From Betaproteobacteria bacterium (GTDB lineage: Bacteria > Pseudomonadota > Gammaproteobacteria > Burkholderiales > Burkholderiaceae_D), in assembly GCA_025362735.1 (NCBI GenBank), contig JANYFL010000039.1, positions 52,727-116,726 of the forward strand: a DNA stretch of 64,000 bases, in the 5' to 3' direction. The position numbers and the translations under genes were made by a program. Below are positions 48,109 to 57,849 of the stretch, piece after piece; the first letter of the stretch is position 1; every line of letters starts with the position of its first letter. The notes below the pieces were generated by a model that saw nothing but the letters and a program-made list of their open reading frames with translations, ran no database searches and was not told where the DNA came from.

Positions 48109-49722
48109 ATGCAAACAGACGAGTCTTCACTATCTTCTCCCAATGCGGGAGACCGTTCACGCGCAGATCGGAGTCATCTGCCGCTGGCTCCGCTGACGGG
48201 CAGTGCAAAAGTGATTGGCTCTATTTCACTTGCACTCGCCACATTCATGAATGTGCTCGACACTTCAATTGCCAATGTGTCGATTCCAGCCATGTCGGGC
48301 GATCTTGGAGTGTCGCCCAGTCAAGGCACCTGGGTCATCACTTCCTTCGCGGTGGCCAATGCCATCTCACTGCCGCTCACTGGTTGGCTGACTCAACGCT
48401 TTGGGCAAGTACGACTATTTCTGGCGTCGATTTTTCTGTTCACGATTGCATCCTTCCTCTGTGGGATGGCGCCTAATCTGCAAATGCTGATCGCCTTCCG
48501 CGTGCTGCAAGGCGCAGTGGCTGGGCCGATGATTCCGCTGTCGCAAACCTTGCTGATATCGAGTTATCCCAAAGCGCAGGCGGGCAGTGCGCTGGCATTG
48601 TGGGCCATCACAACGCTCGTGGCTCCAGTAATGGGGCCGGTGCTGGGTGGCTGGATTACCGATCACTATTCCTGGCCGTGGATTTTTTTCATCAACATTC
48701 CCGTTGGCGCTTTGGCGGCCTGGGGCACCTGGCGTATTTACAGGAAACGCGAGACACCAACCCGCAAACTACCGGTTGATGGAGTAGGGCTTGCCCTGCT
48801 GGTCGTGTGGGTTGGTGCCATGCAGATCGCGCTCGATAAGGGCAAAGAACTCGACTGGTTTAACTCCGGTGAAATCATCGCACTGGCTGCGATCGCGATC
48901 GGCGGCTTCTGCTTGTTCCTCGTGTGGGAGCTCTTCGACAACGATCACCCGGTGGTCGATCTCACTCTGTTCAAACGGCGCAACTTCACGATGGGCGTGA
49001 TTGCAATGTCGGTGGGCTATGGCGCCATGTTCGGCAATATCGTCATCTTGCCACTCTGGCTACAAACCCAAATGAACTACACCGCCACGTGGGCCGGTCT
49101 GATCATGGCCCCGGTCGGGCTCCTGGCCATTGTGCTGTCCCCCATCGTCGGCAAGAATATTACTCGCGTGGATTTGCGCCTCATGAGCTGCATGGCCTTC
49201 CTGGTTTTTGCACTGGTTTCGTTCATGCGCGCAGGCTTCAACACGAGCGTTGATCCTTATCATCTGTTGATCCCCACACTCATTCAGGGTGTGGCAATGG
49301 CGCTGTTTTTCATTCCCTTGGTCACGCTGACCCTGTCGGGCCTTGGCCCCGAACGCATTCCGGCAGCAACCGGCTTATCGAATTTTGTTCGTACCACTTT
49401 CGGCGCCATTGGTACTTCCGCTGTCACCACGCTTTGGGATAGTCGCTCGGCCATGCATCGCGCCCATTTAACCGAAAATCTGACCTCCTATAGCGCAACC
49501 GCCAATCAGGCTTATTCCAATTTAGCCAGTACGGGTATGACCAGGGACCAGATCGCTGGTAGCGTGGAACGCATTGTCGAACAACAAGCGCACATGCTTG
49601 GCGCAAGCGACCTGTTCTGGTTAAGCGGCGTGATTTTTTTAGGCTTGGCCGCCTTGGTCTGGTTCACCAAGCCGGAAAAGAACATGGCTGTTTCAGCTGA
49701 TGCCGCAGCAGCCGCGCATTAA
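48109..49722 (+). CDS. emrB: EmrB-type drug:proton antiporter (DHA2 family MFS)
   Basis: A major-facilitator transporter of about 14 helices. Family markers include NVLDTSIANVSIPAMSGDLG in helix 1, the GWLTQRFGQVR loop 2-3 motif A and the motif C region LVAPVMGPVLGGWITD. The start is ambiguous: the ATG at 48109 or a TTG at 48073 in the same frame. Its stop codon overlaps that of the convergent ptsI by two bases. Confidence 0.93.
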   Translation: MQTDESSLSSPNAGDRSRADRSHLPLAPLTGSAKVIGSISLALATFMNVLDTSIANVSIPAMSGDLGVSPSQGTWVITSFAVANAISLPLTGWLTQRFGQVRLFLASIFLFTIASFLCGMAPNLQMLIAFRVLQGAVAGPMIPLSQTLLISSYPKAQAGSALALWAITTLVAPVMGPVLGGWITDHYSWPWIFFINIPVGALAAWGTWRIYRKRETPTRKLPVDGVGLALLVVWVGAMQIALDKGKELDWFNSGEIIALAAIAIGGFCLFLVWELFDNDHPVVDLTLFKRRNFTMGVIAMSVGYGAMFGNIVILPLWLQTQMNYTATWAGLIMAPVGLLAIVLSPIVGKNITRVDLRLMSCMAFLVFALVSFMRAGFNTSVDPYHLLIPTLIQGVAMALFFIPLVTLTLSGLGPERIPAATGLSNFVRTTFGAIGTSAVTTLWDSRSAMHRAHLTENLTSYSATANQAYSNLASTGMTRDQIAGSVERIVEQQAHMLGASDLFWLSGVIFLGLAALVWFTKPEKNMAVSADAAAAAH

Positions 49723-51452
49723 ACCGCGCGCAACTTTTCAATCAGACCGAGTATTTTTTCGGGTTCGGTTGCTGAAAGTATGCGCTTGGCGAGTGGGGCA
49801 CACTGTGTCGTATCGGAGCGCAGGATTTCCTGCTTGACCGAAAGCAGTTGCGCCGGGTGCATCGAAAACTGACGCAGGCCCATGCCAAGTAATAAGCGCG
49901 CCAACTTCGTATCGCCGGCCATTTCGCCACAGACAGAAACTTCGAGTCCCAGGCGCGCGCAGGTCTGTATGGTTTGGGCAATCAATTGCAGAATGGCAGG
50001 ATGCAAGGGATCGTAGAGATGCGCGACAGCGTTATCGGTTCGGTCAATGGCCAGCGTGTACTGAATCAGATCATTGGTGCCGATGGAAAAAAAGTCCAGA
50101 CGCTTCGCCAGCATTGGGAGGGTCAATGCTGCCGCTGGAATTTCGATCATGCCGCCAACCGGGATGTCGTGATCGAAGGCAATCCCCTTTTCTGTCAATT
50201 GTGTCTTGGCCTGCTCAATCAGATTCAGTGCCTGGTCAACCTCATGCGCATGCGCGACCATCGGAATCAGCAGCTTGATCGGTCCGAAAGCAGAGGCGCG
50301 CAAAATGGCACGCAACTGCTCGAGAAACATTTGGGGTTCGGACAAGCAATAACGAATCGCGCGCAAGCCGAGCGCAGGGTTGGCGGCGGCAGATGGCTGG
50401 TTTGAATCGAAGGGTTTATCAGCGCCAATGTCGAGCGTGCGGATCGTGACCGGCCGTCCGGTCATGGCCGTTACTACCGAACGATAAGCTTCGAACTGTT
50501 CGTCTTCATTCGGCAAGTTGCCGTTGCGATTCATGAACAGAAACTCGGTCCGATACAACCCCACGCCACTTGCGCCGACTTCATTGGCCTGCTCGCAATC
50601 ACCGGGCAATTCGATGTTGGCAAGGAGCTCAATAGGGACATCGTCCACCGTGCGCGAGGCCATGCCACGCAGACGCTTGAGTTTCTCGCGTCCGAGTTCA
50701 AGATCGCGGTGTTTGAGCCGGTATTCTTCCAGCACAATTGAACTGGGATCGACGATGATGACGCCTGCGTCCCCATCGACGATCAGCCATTCATCCTGCT
50801 GGATCAGGCGCGCGGCCATGCCCAGCCCGACCACAGCCGGAATATCCAGACTGCGTGCAAGAATCGCCGTATGCGATGTCACACCACCAAGATCAGTCGC
50901 AAAACCACCAAACACTTTTTTCTTGAACTGCAGCATGTCGGCCGGAGCAATGTCATGCGAGACCACGATCATTTCGTCCTGACCTTCAACCGGTTCGGGG
51001 AAGGCATTGGCAGTGCCCATCAGATTTTTCAGTACGCGCTCAACGACCTGCTCGACATCGGCTTTACGACTGGCGATGTACTCGTCTTCCATTTTCTCGA
51101 ACTGCTCAACCACGGCGTTCAGTTGTGTGGTGAGTGCCCACTCAGCGTTATAGAGGCGCTCACGAATCAACTGCTGTGGGCGCACCGAAAGCAGAGGGTC
51201 TTGCAAAATCAAACGGTGCAATTCCAGTAACGCGGCAAACTCAGCGGGCGCGTCGTCGGACAGTTGTTTTTCAACCGCATAGAGTTCTTCGACGACGGTG
51301 GAAATGGCATGTTCAAGACGCGCAATTTCAGCTTCTACTTTATCCAGCGGCACTAGATAGTGAGCCACCTCCAACGCAGCAGCGGCGAGCAAATGCGCGC
51401 GACCAATCGCAATGCCTCGTGAAACCGGTATGCCGTGGAGGGTGAAGGACAT
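49719..51452 (-). CDS. ptsI: PTS enzyme I (phosphoenolpyruvate-protein phosphotransferase)
   Basis: Enzyme I passes phosphate from PEP to HPr. The 577-residue product has the phospho-His segment GGVTSHTAILARSLDIPAV, the PEP-binding VGLYRTEFLFMNR, and near the end FFSIGTNDLIQYTLAIDR and VSVCGEMAGD. It belongs to a minimal set with HPr and an EIIA(Man) domain but no sugar permease here, so a regulatory phosphorelay is more likely than sugar uptake. Confidence 0.97.
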   Translation of the reverse strand: MSFTLHGIPVSRGIAIGRAHLLAAAALEVAHYLVPLDKVEAEIARLEHAISTVVEELYAVEKQLSDDAPAEFAALLELHRLILQDPLLSVRPQQLIRERLYNAEWALTTQLNAVVEQFEKMEDEYIASRKADVEQVVERVLKNLMGTANAFPEPVEGQDEMIVVSHDIAPADMLQFKKKVFGGFATDLGGVTSHTAILARSLDIPAVVGLGMAARLIQQDEWLIVDGDAGVIIVDPSSIVLEEYRLKHRDLELGREKLKRLRGMASRTVDDVPIELLANIELPGDCEQANEVGASGVGLYRTEFLFMNRNGNLPNEDEQFEAYRSVVTAMTGRPVTIRTLDIGADKPFDSNQPSAAANPALGLRAIRYCLSEPQMFLEQLRAILRASAFGPIKLLIPMVAHAHEVDQALNLIEQAKTQLTEKGIAFDHDIPVGGMIEIPAAALTLPMLAKRLDFFSIGTNDLIQYTLAIDRTDNAVAHLYDPLHPAILQLIAQTIQTCARLGLEVSVCGEMAGDTKLARLLLGMGLRQFSMHPAQLLSVKQEILRSDTTQCAPLAKRILSATEPEKILGLIEKLRAV

Positions 51453-51505
51453 GAGTAGTTGGTTGTGAATGGTCCAGGATTAAATCTTCATCTTCAAAAA
51501 CATCG

Positions 51506-51775
51506 TCACTCGCCTTCACCAAACTTGTCATCGATCAGCGCAACCAGTGCAGCCATCGCATCGTGTTCGTCTGCCCCCGAAGTTTCCAAAGAAACGACCG
51601 AGCCCTTGCCCGCTGCCAGCATCATCACGCCCATAATGCTTTTGGCATTGACGCGACGACCGTTACGAGCGAGCCAGACTTCGCTCTGAAATTTGCCAGC
51701 CAGTTGAGTCAGTTTGGCTGAGGCCCTTGCATGCAGGCCGAGTTTATTGCTGATCGTGCAGTCGCGTATTGGCAT
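51506..51775 (-). CDS. ptsH: HPr phosphocarrier protein
   Basis: HPr carries phosphate between enzyme I and EIIA. The 89-residue protein has the active-site His in NKLGLHARASAKL and a regulatory Ser in AKSIMGVMMLAAGKGS, the site used by HPr kinase in bacteria that have one. The start at 51775 lies 32 nt inside the EIIA gene; the frame is open further upstream, but only this form fits the family. Confidence 0.95.
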   Translation of the reverse strand: MPIRDCTISNKLGLHARASAKLTQLAGKFQSEVWLARNGRRVNAKSIMGVMMLAAGKGSVVSLETSGADEHDAMAALVALIDDKFGEGE

Positions 51776-52217
51776 CGTCGTTCGAATTTTCAGGGCTGGT
51801 TGGGGGATTACGTTGATTCTGCAAGGCGTTAGCCGATGCACGTATGACACCGGTCGTCGCACCGCTACTGGCTTTTTCGACCAATACTTCCAGTGGCACA
51901 CTTGCACGGTAGGTGAGTGCGCGCAGCAGCATCGGCAGGTTGATCCCGGTGAGTACAGCCGTACGTCCCGGTCGGGACAGCCGTGTTGCAATATTGGTGG
52001 GGGTGGCGCCGAACATATCGGTCAGCACCAACACGCCTGCACCGGTATCGACGGAAGCATGCAGTGTTTTGGCCTGCTCCAGATAATCGGCCGGTTCTGC
52101 CTTCGAGGGGATATCCAGCGTGACGCAATTCAAAGGCACCGAACCATAAATGTGCCGGGCACAAATCAGCATGGCGTCAGCTAGTGGAGCATGGGCAATA
52201 ATCAGTAAACCAATCAT
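51744..52217 (-). CDS. PTS fructose/mannose-type EIIA protein
   Basis: A single EIIA(Man)-fold domain (about residues 1-125): MIGLLIIAHAPLADA with the phospho-accepting His9, VLVLTDMFGATPTNIATRL and LLRALTYR. The last ~25 residues are Asn/Pro-rich and probably disordered. No EIIB or EIIC lies nearby. The 32-nt overlap with ptsH implies coupled translation. Confidence 0.92.
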   Translation of the reverse strand: MIGLLIIAHAPLADAMLICARHIYGSVPLNCVTLDIPSKAEPADYLEQAKTLHASVDTGAGVLVLTDMFGATPTNIATRLSRPGRTAVLTGINLPMLLRALTYRASVPLEVLVEKASSGATTGVIRASANALQNQRNPPTSPENSNDDANTRLHDQQ

Positions 52218-52279
52218 GAATATACTTTCATTTCAATTGTGATCTTTTTAGATCACTTCTTAGTAAAGCTTCCTGATCT

Positions 52280-53224
52280 TCACGCTATTGCGGTTTCCAG
52301 CGCATTCACAAATGTGGCTGCAACATCAAAACCGGTCTGCTGCATGATCTCTTGAAAACAGGTGGGACTGGTGACATTGATTTCAGTCAGACAATCCCCA
52401 ATCACATCCAGACCGACGAGCAACAATCCGCGTGCCGCAAGTACCGGACCAATGGTTTCAGCAATCTCGCAGTCTCGCGTCGTCAAGGGCTGCGCTCGAC
52501 CGATTCCACCTGCCGCCAGATTGCCGCGCACTTCCTTACCTTGCGGCACTCGGGCCAGTGCATAGGGAACAGCTTGACCGCCGATGAGCAGGATACGTTT
52601 GTCGCCCTCGACAATCTCCGGAATATAACGCTGCGCCATGATGGTCCGTTGGCCGTTTTCGGTCAATGTTTCAATAATGGCGCCCAGGTTCAGTTCATCG
52701 ACACGTACCCGAAAAATACCTGAACCACCCATACCATCAAGCGGCTTGAAAATTACATCGCCATGTTGATGATAAAAGTTGCGTAGGTGCCGCTCATTGC
52801 GCGCAATCAAGGTCGGGCTGGTGAACTGGGGGAACTCGGTGATCGAAAATTTTTCGTTATGGTCGCGGATAGCACGTGGGCTATTGAAGACTTTAGCCCC
52901 TTGGGTTTCGGCCAGCTGCAGCAGATAGGTGGAGTAGACATACTCCATGTCGAAGGGAGGATCTTTGCGCATCACCACCGCATCGAAATTCGACAGCGCA
53001 CGTTCTTCCGGTGCATCCAGACGATACCAATCGTCACCCTCTTGAATCTGCATGCGCGCAACTGTGGATTCGACCAGTCCAGTTGGCAGCCGATACAAAT
53101 CTTCCTGGCCTGTGTACCAAAGCTGATGACCTCGATGCGCTGCTTCGCGCATCATCACATAGGTCGAATCCTTGTAAATCTTGAAGCTATCAAGCGGATC
53201 GGCAATGAAGAGAATATTCATCAA
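52280..53224 (-). CDS. gshB: glutathione synthetase
   Basis: An ATP-grasp ligase adding glycine to gamma-glutamylcysteine. Signature segments are FIADPLDSFKIYKDST, VVMRKDPPFDMEYVYSTYLL, VIFKPLDGMGGSGIFRV and LTEINVTSPTC. At 314 residues it is typical. It follows gshA by 11 bp, so the two glutathione-synthesis steps form one unit. Confidence 0.97.
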   Translation of the reverse strand: MMNILFIADPLDSFKIYKDSTYVMMREAAHRGHQLWYTGQEDLYRLPTGLVESTVARMQIQEGDDWYRLDAPEERALSNFDAVVMRKDPPFDMEYVYSTYLLQLAETQGAKVFNSPRAIRDHNEKFSITEFPQFTSPTLIARNERHLRNFYHQHGDVIFKPLDGMGGSGIFRVRVDELNLGAIIETLTENGQRTIMAQRYIPEIVEGDKRILLIGGQAVPYALARVPQGKEVRGNLAAGGIGRAQPLTTRDCEIAETIGPVLAARGLLLVGLDVIGDCLTEINVTSPTCFQEIMQQTGFDVAATFVNALETAIA

Positions 53225-53235
53225 TGGCCGACGCT

Positions 53236-54537
53236 TCAGTAGATTTCCGGATTCGGGTCAGTGCGCTCCAGTTCCAGCGACGCGGCCAGTAACGCTAAAC
53301 GTGCGACCACTCCATAGGCATAAAACCGGTTCGGTGCCGCACTGGTGCGTTGTTCTGGATCGGGCAAATGACAGCTTGCGGCGAAGGGCAGTGGCACGAA
53401 GTGCATGCCGGGCGCATTGAGATTTTCATCAACGCCACGTTCGGTATGTACACGATAAAACCCGCCGACGACATAGCGATCCATCATGTAGACCACCGGT
53501 TCAGCCACGCCGGTCTGACCATCTCGTTCAACGGTTTCAAAGGTATGCACGCCCTCCTGAACCAGCACATCGCTGACTTCAAGGCCCTCCTTCACAACGC
53601 TCATTTTGTTGCGCGCCTTGCGATTGAGGTTCTTGACCTCGGACGCATCTTTCACGCTCATGATGCCCATGCCGTAAGTCCCGGCATCGGCCTTGACGAT
53701 GACAAACGGGGTTTCGTTGATGCCGTATTCCTTGTACTTGCGCCGCGTTTTGGCAAGCACCATATCGACGTTACTGGCGAGCAGTTCTTCACCTTCACGT
53801 TCATGAAAATTGATGCCGCTGCAACTGGCGAAATACGGATTGAGCCTCCAGGGATCAATGTCGATCAGCTTGGCGAATCTTTTCGCCACATCGTCGTAAG
53901 CGGCAAAGTGTTTTGACTTGCGACGGACGGCCCAACCGGCATGCAAGGGAGGCAGCAGAAACTGTTCATGCAGATCTTCCAGCATGCCTGGAATTCCGGC
54001 GGACAGATCATTGTTCAACAACACTGCACAGGGATCGAAATCCTCCAGGCCAATGCGGCGACCCTTGCGCACCAAGGGCTCGATCACGAGATGATGGCCA
54101 TCGGCCAACGTCAGTGTGGTGGGTTCCTTGATTTCGGGATTCAGCGAACCGAGTCGAACATTCAGACCGGTCTGTCGCAGTATCGTCGAGAGCAACGCGA
54201 CATTCTGCAAATAATACTGGTTGCGAGTGTGGTTCTCCGGGATCAACAACAAATTGCGTGCGTCAGGGCATATCTTGTCAATACCGGCCATCGCGGCCTG
54301 CACTGCAAGCGGCAATACGTCCGGCGACAGATTGTTGAACCCGCCAGGGAACAGGTTGGTATCCACCGGGGCGAGTTTGAAACCGGCATTGCGCAAATCA
54401 ACCGAGCAATAAAACGGCGGGGTATGTTCCTGCCATTCCAGACGAAACCAGCGCTCGATGGCAGGAGTGGCATCAAGGATGTTGCGTTCAAGGTCGGGTA
54501 GTGGGCCAGACAAGGCCGTGGCAAGGTGGGGAACCAT
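53236..54537 (-). CDS. gshA: glutamate-cysteine ligase, proteobacterial (Acidithiobacillus-type) family
   Basis: This 433-residue enzyme belongs to the GshA family first defined in Acidithiobacillus and found in many betaproteobacteria, not to the E. coli type. Segments such as VDLRNAGFKLAPVDTNLFPG, LLNNDLSAGIPGMLEDL and VIVKADAGTYGMGIMSVKDA (an ATP-grasp-like loop) support this. The start at 54537 is favoured by AGGA upstream; an ATG at 54618 in frame would add 27 residues. It catalyses the first and usually rate-limiting step to glutathione. Confidence 0.93.
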   Translation of the reverse strand: MVPHLATALSGPLPDLERNILDATPAIERWFRLEWQEHTPPFYCSVDLRNAGFKLAPVDTNLFPGGFNNLSPDVLPLAVQAAMAGIDKICPDARNLLLIPENHTRNQYYLQNVALLSTILRQTGLNVRLGSLNPEIKEPTTLTLADGHHLVIEPLVRKGRRIGLEDFDPCAVLLNNDLSAGIPGMLEDLHEQFLLPPLHAGWAVRRKSKHFAAYDDVAKRFAKLIDIDPWRLNPYFASCSGINFHEREGEELLASNVDMVLAKTRRKYKEYGINETPFVIVKADAGTYGMGIMSVKDASEVKNLNRKARNKMSVVKEGLEVSDVLVQEGVHTFETVERDGQTGVAEPVVYMMDRYVVGGFYRVHTERGVDENLNAPGMHFVPLPFAASCHLPDPEQRTSAAPNRFYAYGVVARLALLAASLELERTDPNPEIY

Positions 54538-54708
54538 GGGCCATCCTAAGAGGAGCTGTTGAAAGTGGATTGTATCGGACTCTGCTTTGCTTGATGGCGG
54601 CGCCATGTAGGAATTCAAGACTTGTCAGTAAAGACCCTGTGACTTGAATGGCCATAACGAATCTTTCATCTTTATGCGCGACTCACTTGGCCCATCGGGA
54701 TAATAGTC

Positions 54709-54812
54709 AACACAGATAAGAAAGGCCAAACCCAAAAGATTGACGCAGAGAAAGGCTCATGAATTTCTCTGTGGACCTCCGCGCCTCTGTGTCTCTGTGT
54801 TGAGAGGTTTGA
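54709..54812. repeat. ACACAGAG-type inverted repeat (family B, copy 3)
   Basis: TCAACACAGATAAGAAAGG on the left pairs imperfectly with CTCTGTGTCTCTGTGTTGAG on the right. The right arm is the same sequence as the one that precedes rlpA at 23950-23970, followed in both by AGGTTT. The middle contains CAGAGAAAGGC...TTTCTCTG. Confidence 0.75.
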
Positions 54813-54834
54813 TTTGAGCCAGTTGCGCCGCCAT

Positions 54835-54934
54835 AAAAAAACCGGCGGGTAAACCGCCGGTCTGAGGAGCCTCTTGCGAGGCTCAACTTCAGGAGAACCT
54901 GTTTGATCTGAAAGGGCAGGGGAACCTGCCCTTT
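54835..54934 (-). terminator. three tandem hairpins ending the torF-glnK-amtB transcript
   Basis: In the direction of amtB transcription: first AAAGGGCAGG-ttcc-CCTGCCCTTT (54911-54934), then GAGCCTC-gcaa-GAGGCTC (54867-54884), then ACCGGCGG-tttac-CCGCCGGT (54841-54861) followed by TTTTTT. The last is a textbook intrinsic terminator; the first two may protect the 3' end. Confidence 0.88.
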
Positions 54935-54939
54935 CTTGA

Positions 54940-56469
54940 TCAAGAGTGATAAGCCGATTCGCCGTGGGAGGAAATATCCAGACCCTCGCGCTCTTCTTCT
55001 TCCGTCACACGCAGTCCAATCGTCATCTTGACAATGGTGTAAGCAACGAAAGCTACGACGCCAGACCAGATCAGGGAAGTCAGCACAGCCTGGAATTGAA
55101 TCCAGACTTGAGGACCAATTTCAGTATCAATGATCTTGTTGTTGACGTAGTCTGCAATACCGGTACCGCCCAGACTCCAGGTATTGAAAACACCGGTCAA
55201 CAGTGCGCCGAGAATACCGCCGATGCCGTGAACGCCGAACACATCCAGCGCATCATCTGCACCAAGCAGTTTCTTCAGACCATTCACACCCCAGAGGCAG
55301 ACCACACCGGCAACGGCACCGATCACCAAACCACCGCCAACACCGACCCAGCCGCAAGCAGGAGTGATCGCAACCAGCCCGGCAACGGCACCAGAGGCAG
55401 CACCCAGCATCGAAGGTTTACCCTTGATCATCCATTCAGCAAACGTCCAGGAAAGGGCTGCAGCTGCCGTCGCGAACAAGGTGTTGACGAAAGCGAGGGT
55501 CGCCGTACCACCGGCTTCAAGCGCTGAACCCGCGTTGAAACCAAACCAGCCGACCCACAGCAATGAAGCACCAATCATCGTCATCGTCAGGCTGTGCGGA
55601 GCCATCGATTCTTTACCCAGACCGACACGTTTTCCAACCATGAAAGCACCCACCAGACCGGCAATACCAGCGTTGATGTGCACCACGGTGCCGCCTGCGA
55701 AGTCGAGTGCGCCTTTCTGGAACAACCAACCTGCAGTTGCATTGGCGGCATCAGCAGCCGCTTGATCGGTATACGCATCCGGACCCGCCCAGAACCAGAC
55801 CATATGGGCAATCGGAAGATACGAGAAGGTAAACCAGATTACCGAGAACAGCAGCACAGCAGAAAACTTCATGCGCTCAGCAAACGAACCGACGATCAGG
55901 CAGACCGTGATGGCTGCGAACGTGGCCTGGAAGGCAACGAAAATGAACTCAGGAATCACAACGTTTTTGCTGAATGTTGCTGCATTCGCAACGCTGGCAT
56001 CAATTGGGTTGTAGATACCTTTCAGGAATAGCCGGTCAAAGCCGCCGATAAATGGACTGAGTGAGCCACTACCTGCAGTGAACGCAAGCGAGTAGCCATA
56101 CACGCACCAGAGCACCAGGATCAGTGAAAAGATCACGAACACCTGCATCAGCACCGACAGCATGTTCTTAGTGCGGACCAAGCCACCATAGAACAGGGCG
56201 AGACCAGGTATCGTCATCAAAATCACGAAGGCCGTTGCAACGATCATCCAGGCGGTATCGCCTTTGTTCGGAGTCGGTGCAACAACTGGAGCGGCAGCTG
56301 CGGCCGGCGCAGCTTCTTCAGCAGGTGCAGCGGCGGGAGTGGGAGCAGCCTCAGCAGCAGGAGCGGCTGTTGCGGCAGCGGGCGTTTCTTGGGCAAATGC
56401 CACAGTAGCTACGGGTGACGCGAGCGTCAACGCGGTGGCCGCCAGGAAAATTGCGAGCAGTTTTTTCAT
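54940..56469 (-). CDS. amtB: ammonium transporter
   Basis: An Amt/Rh channel. The pore signature is visible in GDTAWMIVATAFVILMTIPG, ALFYGGLVRTKNMLSVL, DFAGGTVVHINAGIAGLVGA (with the pore His) and DVFGVHGIGGILGALLTGVF. At 509 residues it is longer than usual because an N-terminal signal peptide (ending VAFAQ) is followed by ~40 Ala/Pro/Glu-rich residues before helix 1. It lies 14 bp after glnK, whose product binds and blocks Amt channels when nitrogen is ample. Confidence 0.97.
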   Translation of the reverse strand: MKKLLAIFLAATALTLASPVATVAFAQETPAAATAAPAAEAAPTPAAAPAEEAAPAAAAAPVVAPTPNKGDTAWMIVATAFVILMTIPGLALFYGGLVRTKNMLSVLMQVFVIFSLILVLWCVYGYSLAFTAGSGSLSPFIGGFDRLFLKGIYNPIDASVANAATFSKNVVIPEFIFVAFQATFAAITVCLIVGSFAERMKFSAVLLFSVIWFTFSYLPIAHMVWFWAGPDAYTDQAAADAANATAGWLFQKGALDFAGGTVVHINAGIAGLVGAFMVGKRVGLGKESMAPHSLTMTMIGASLLWVGWFGFNAGSALEAGGTATLAFVNTLFATAAAALSWTFAEWMIKGKPSMLGAASGAVAGLVAITPACGWVGVGGGLVIGAVAGVVCLWGVNGLKKLLGADDALDVFGVHGIGGILGALLTGVFNTWSLGGTGIADYVNNKIIDTEIGPQVWIQFQAVLTSLIWSGVVAFVAYTIVKMTIGLRVTEEEEREGLDISSHGESAYHS

Positions 56470-56483
56470 TTCAGGCTCCTGGA

Positions 56484-56837
<354 letters not shown>

Positions 56838-56839
56838 TT

Positions 56840-56861
56840 AAACCCGAGCCGAAGCCCGGGT
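56840..56861 (-). terminator. weak attenuating hairpin between torF and glnK
   Basis: On the minus strand ACCCGGGC-ttcg-GCTCGGGT, with a stable UUCG-type loop, is followed only by TTTAAAT. It may reduce read-through from torF into glnK-amtB or stabilise the torF message. Confidence 0.5.
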
Positions 56862-56884
56862 CCGTTTTTAATGGAACAACTGGT

Positions 56885-57658
56885 TTAGAACGTTTTGCTA
56901 ACAGAAACCACTGCGCGACCCTTGCCCAAGTCTTTGTTGAAGACATTGCGATAGAACTGGCCTGGGTCACCCTTGGCATTCGTATCGACATAGGCCAACG
57001 ACACCAGATAGCCGGAAACATCCTTGGCGATACTGAGTTTGTAGTCGGTATAGGAGGCATTACCGAAGTCTTTAACTTCCTGATGGCCAACGTGAGCACC
57101 AACCGTCAAGCCATCGCCCAAATCACCGGTGTAATTCAGTTCTGCATAGCCACTGCCATCGGTCTTCTTGCTCGTGGGAGTCAGCGTACCAAACAGATTG
57201 GTAGTCGCGTAGGAATATTTGAGAGTAACCGGGCCATAGGTCAGCGCAGCATAAATCTCATTTGTATCAGGCTTGGTGAATCCAGAAGGATAAGTGCCTG
57301 GGTAGTAGTAATACAGATCGCCGATGTCAAATGTCAATGAATCCGTAATGGCGCCTTTGTAGCCAGCGTAGAAATCCATTTCAATATTGCTGCTGACCGA
57401 ACCACCACCCGCATCGCTCAACCAGCTGATGCTGGAGTTCCAGTTGCCAACATAGAAGCCACTGGAATGGGCCAGATCGAAACCACCTGAAATGGCAGGC
57501 TTGCGATTGGTCTGACCGATACCACGATAGATATACTCGGACGACAGCGCCATATTGCCGGTAAAGGTCCAATCAGGCGTTGGCTCTGCAGCCAAAGCAA
57601 AGGCTGGCAGTGCACTAGCTACAGCGAGAACAGCAGATACGAGAAGTTTCTTTTGCAT
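56885..57658 (-). CDS. TorF-family putative porin
   Basis: A 257-residue outer-membrane beta-barrel of the family often annotated as TorF. It has a signal peptide (MQKKLLVSAVLAVASALPAF ending ALAA), FTGNMALSSEYIYRGIGQTN, alternating amphipathic strands and a C-terminal VSVSKTF ending in Phe, the BAM recognition signal. Sharing a sigma-54 promoter with glnK and amtB suggests that it admits a nitrogen source. Confidence 0.87.
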   Translation of the reverse strand: MQKKLLVSAVLAVASALPAFALAAEPTPDWTFTGNMALSSEYIYRGIGQTNRKPAISGGFDLAHSSGFYVGNWNSSISWLSDAGGGSVSSNIEMDFYAGYKGAITDSLTFDIGDLYYYYPGTYPSGFTKPDTNEIYAALTYGPVTLKYSYATTNLFGTLTPTSKKTDGSGYAELNYTGDLGDGLTVGAHVGHQEVKDFGNASYTDYKLSIAKDVSGYLVSLAYVDTNAKGDPGQFYRNVFNKDLGKGRAVVSVSKTF

Positions 57659-57704
57659 AATTGAGCTCCGGAGAGAGTAAGGATATTGCTACGCAGCATG
57701 TCTC

Positions 57705-57719
57705 GCAAAGTCTGTGCCA
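57705..57719 (-). promoter_or_regulatory. sigma-54 (-24/-12) promoter of torF-glnK-amtB
   Basis: On the minus strand TGGCAC-agact-TTGC is an exact match to the sigma-54 consensus with correct spacing. Transcription would begin near 57693, giving a leader of about 35 nt before torF. It indicates nitrogen-status control through RpoN and an enhancer-binding protein. Confidence 0.88.
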
Positions 57720-57849
57720 AGGTTTCCGGCACCATCCAAAGATCGGACTTCTCAAGCTTTTTCAGAGTGTCAGTTTTCGTCTGACACTGGGAAATTCAAT
57801 GAGAAACTCGGCAAAGCCAATTCGCGCACCAAGTTGGAAGATGTAGCCA

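Larger units (their letters stand above)
54538..54939. other. 402-bp gap between gshA and amtB
   Basis: No gene is seen. The left part holds the gshA leader (54538-54700) without a clear promoter. A family B repeat occupies 54709-54812 and three hairpins downstream of amtB occupy 54835-54934; both are listed separately. Confidence 0.5.

Noticed and set aside
54835..54934. Riboswitch or attenuator upstream of gshA
   Set aside because: The hairpins are oriented and spaced as 3' structures of amtB, with the T-run on the minus strand directly after the last stem; gshA is transcribed away from them.
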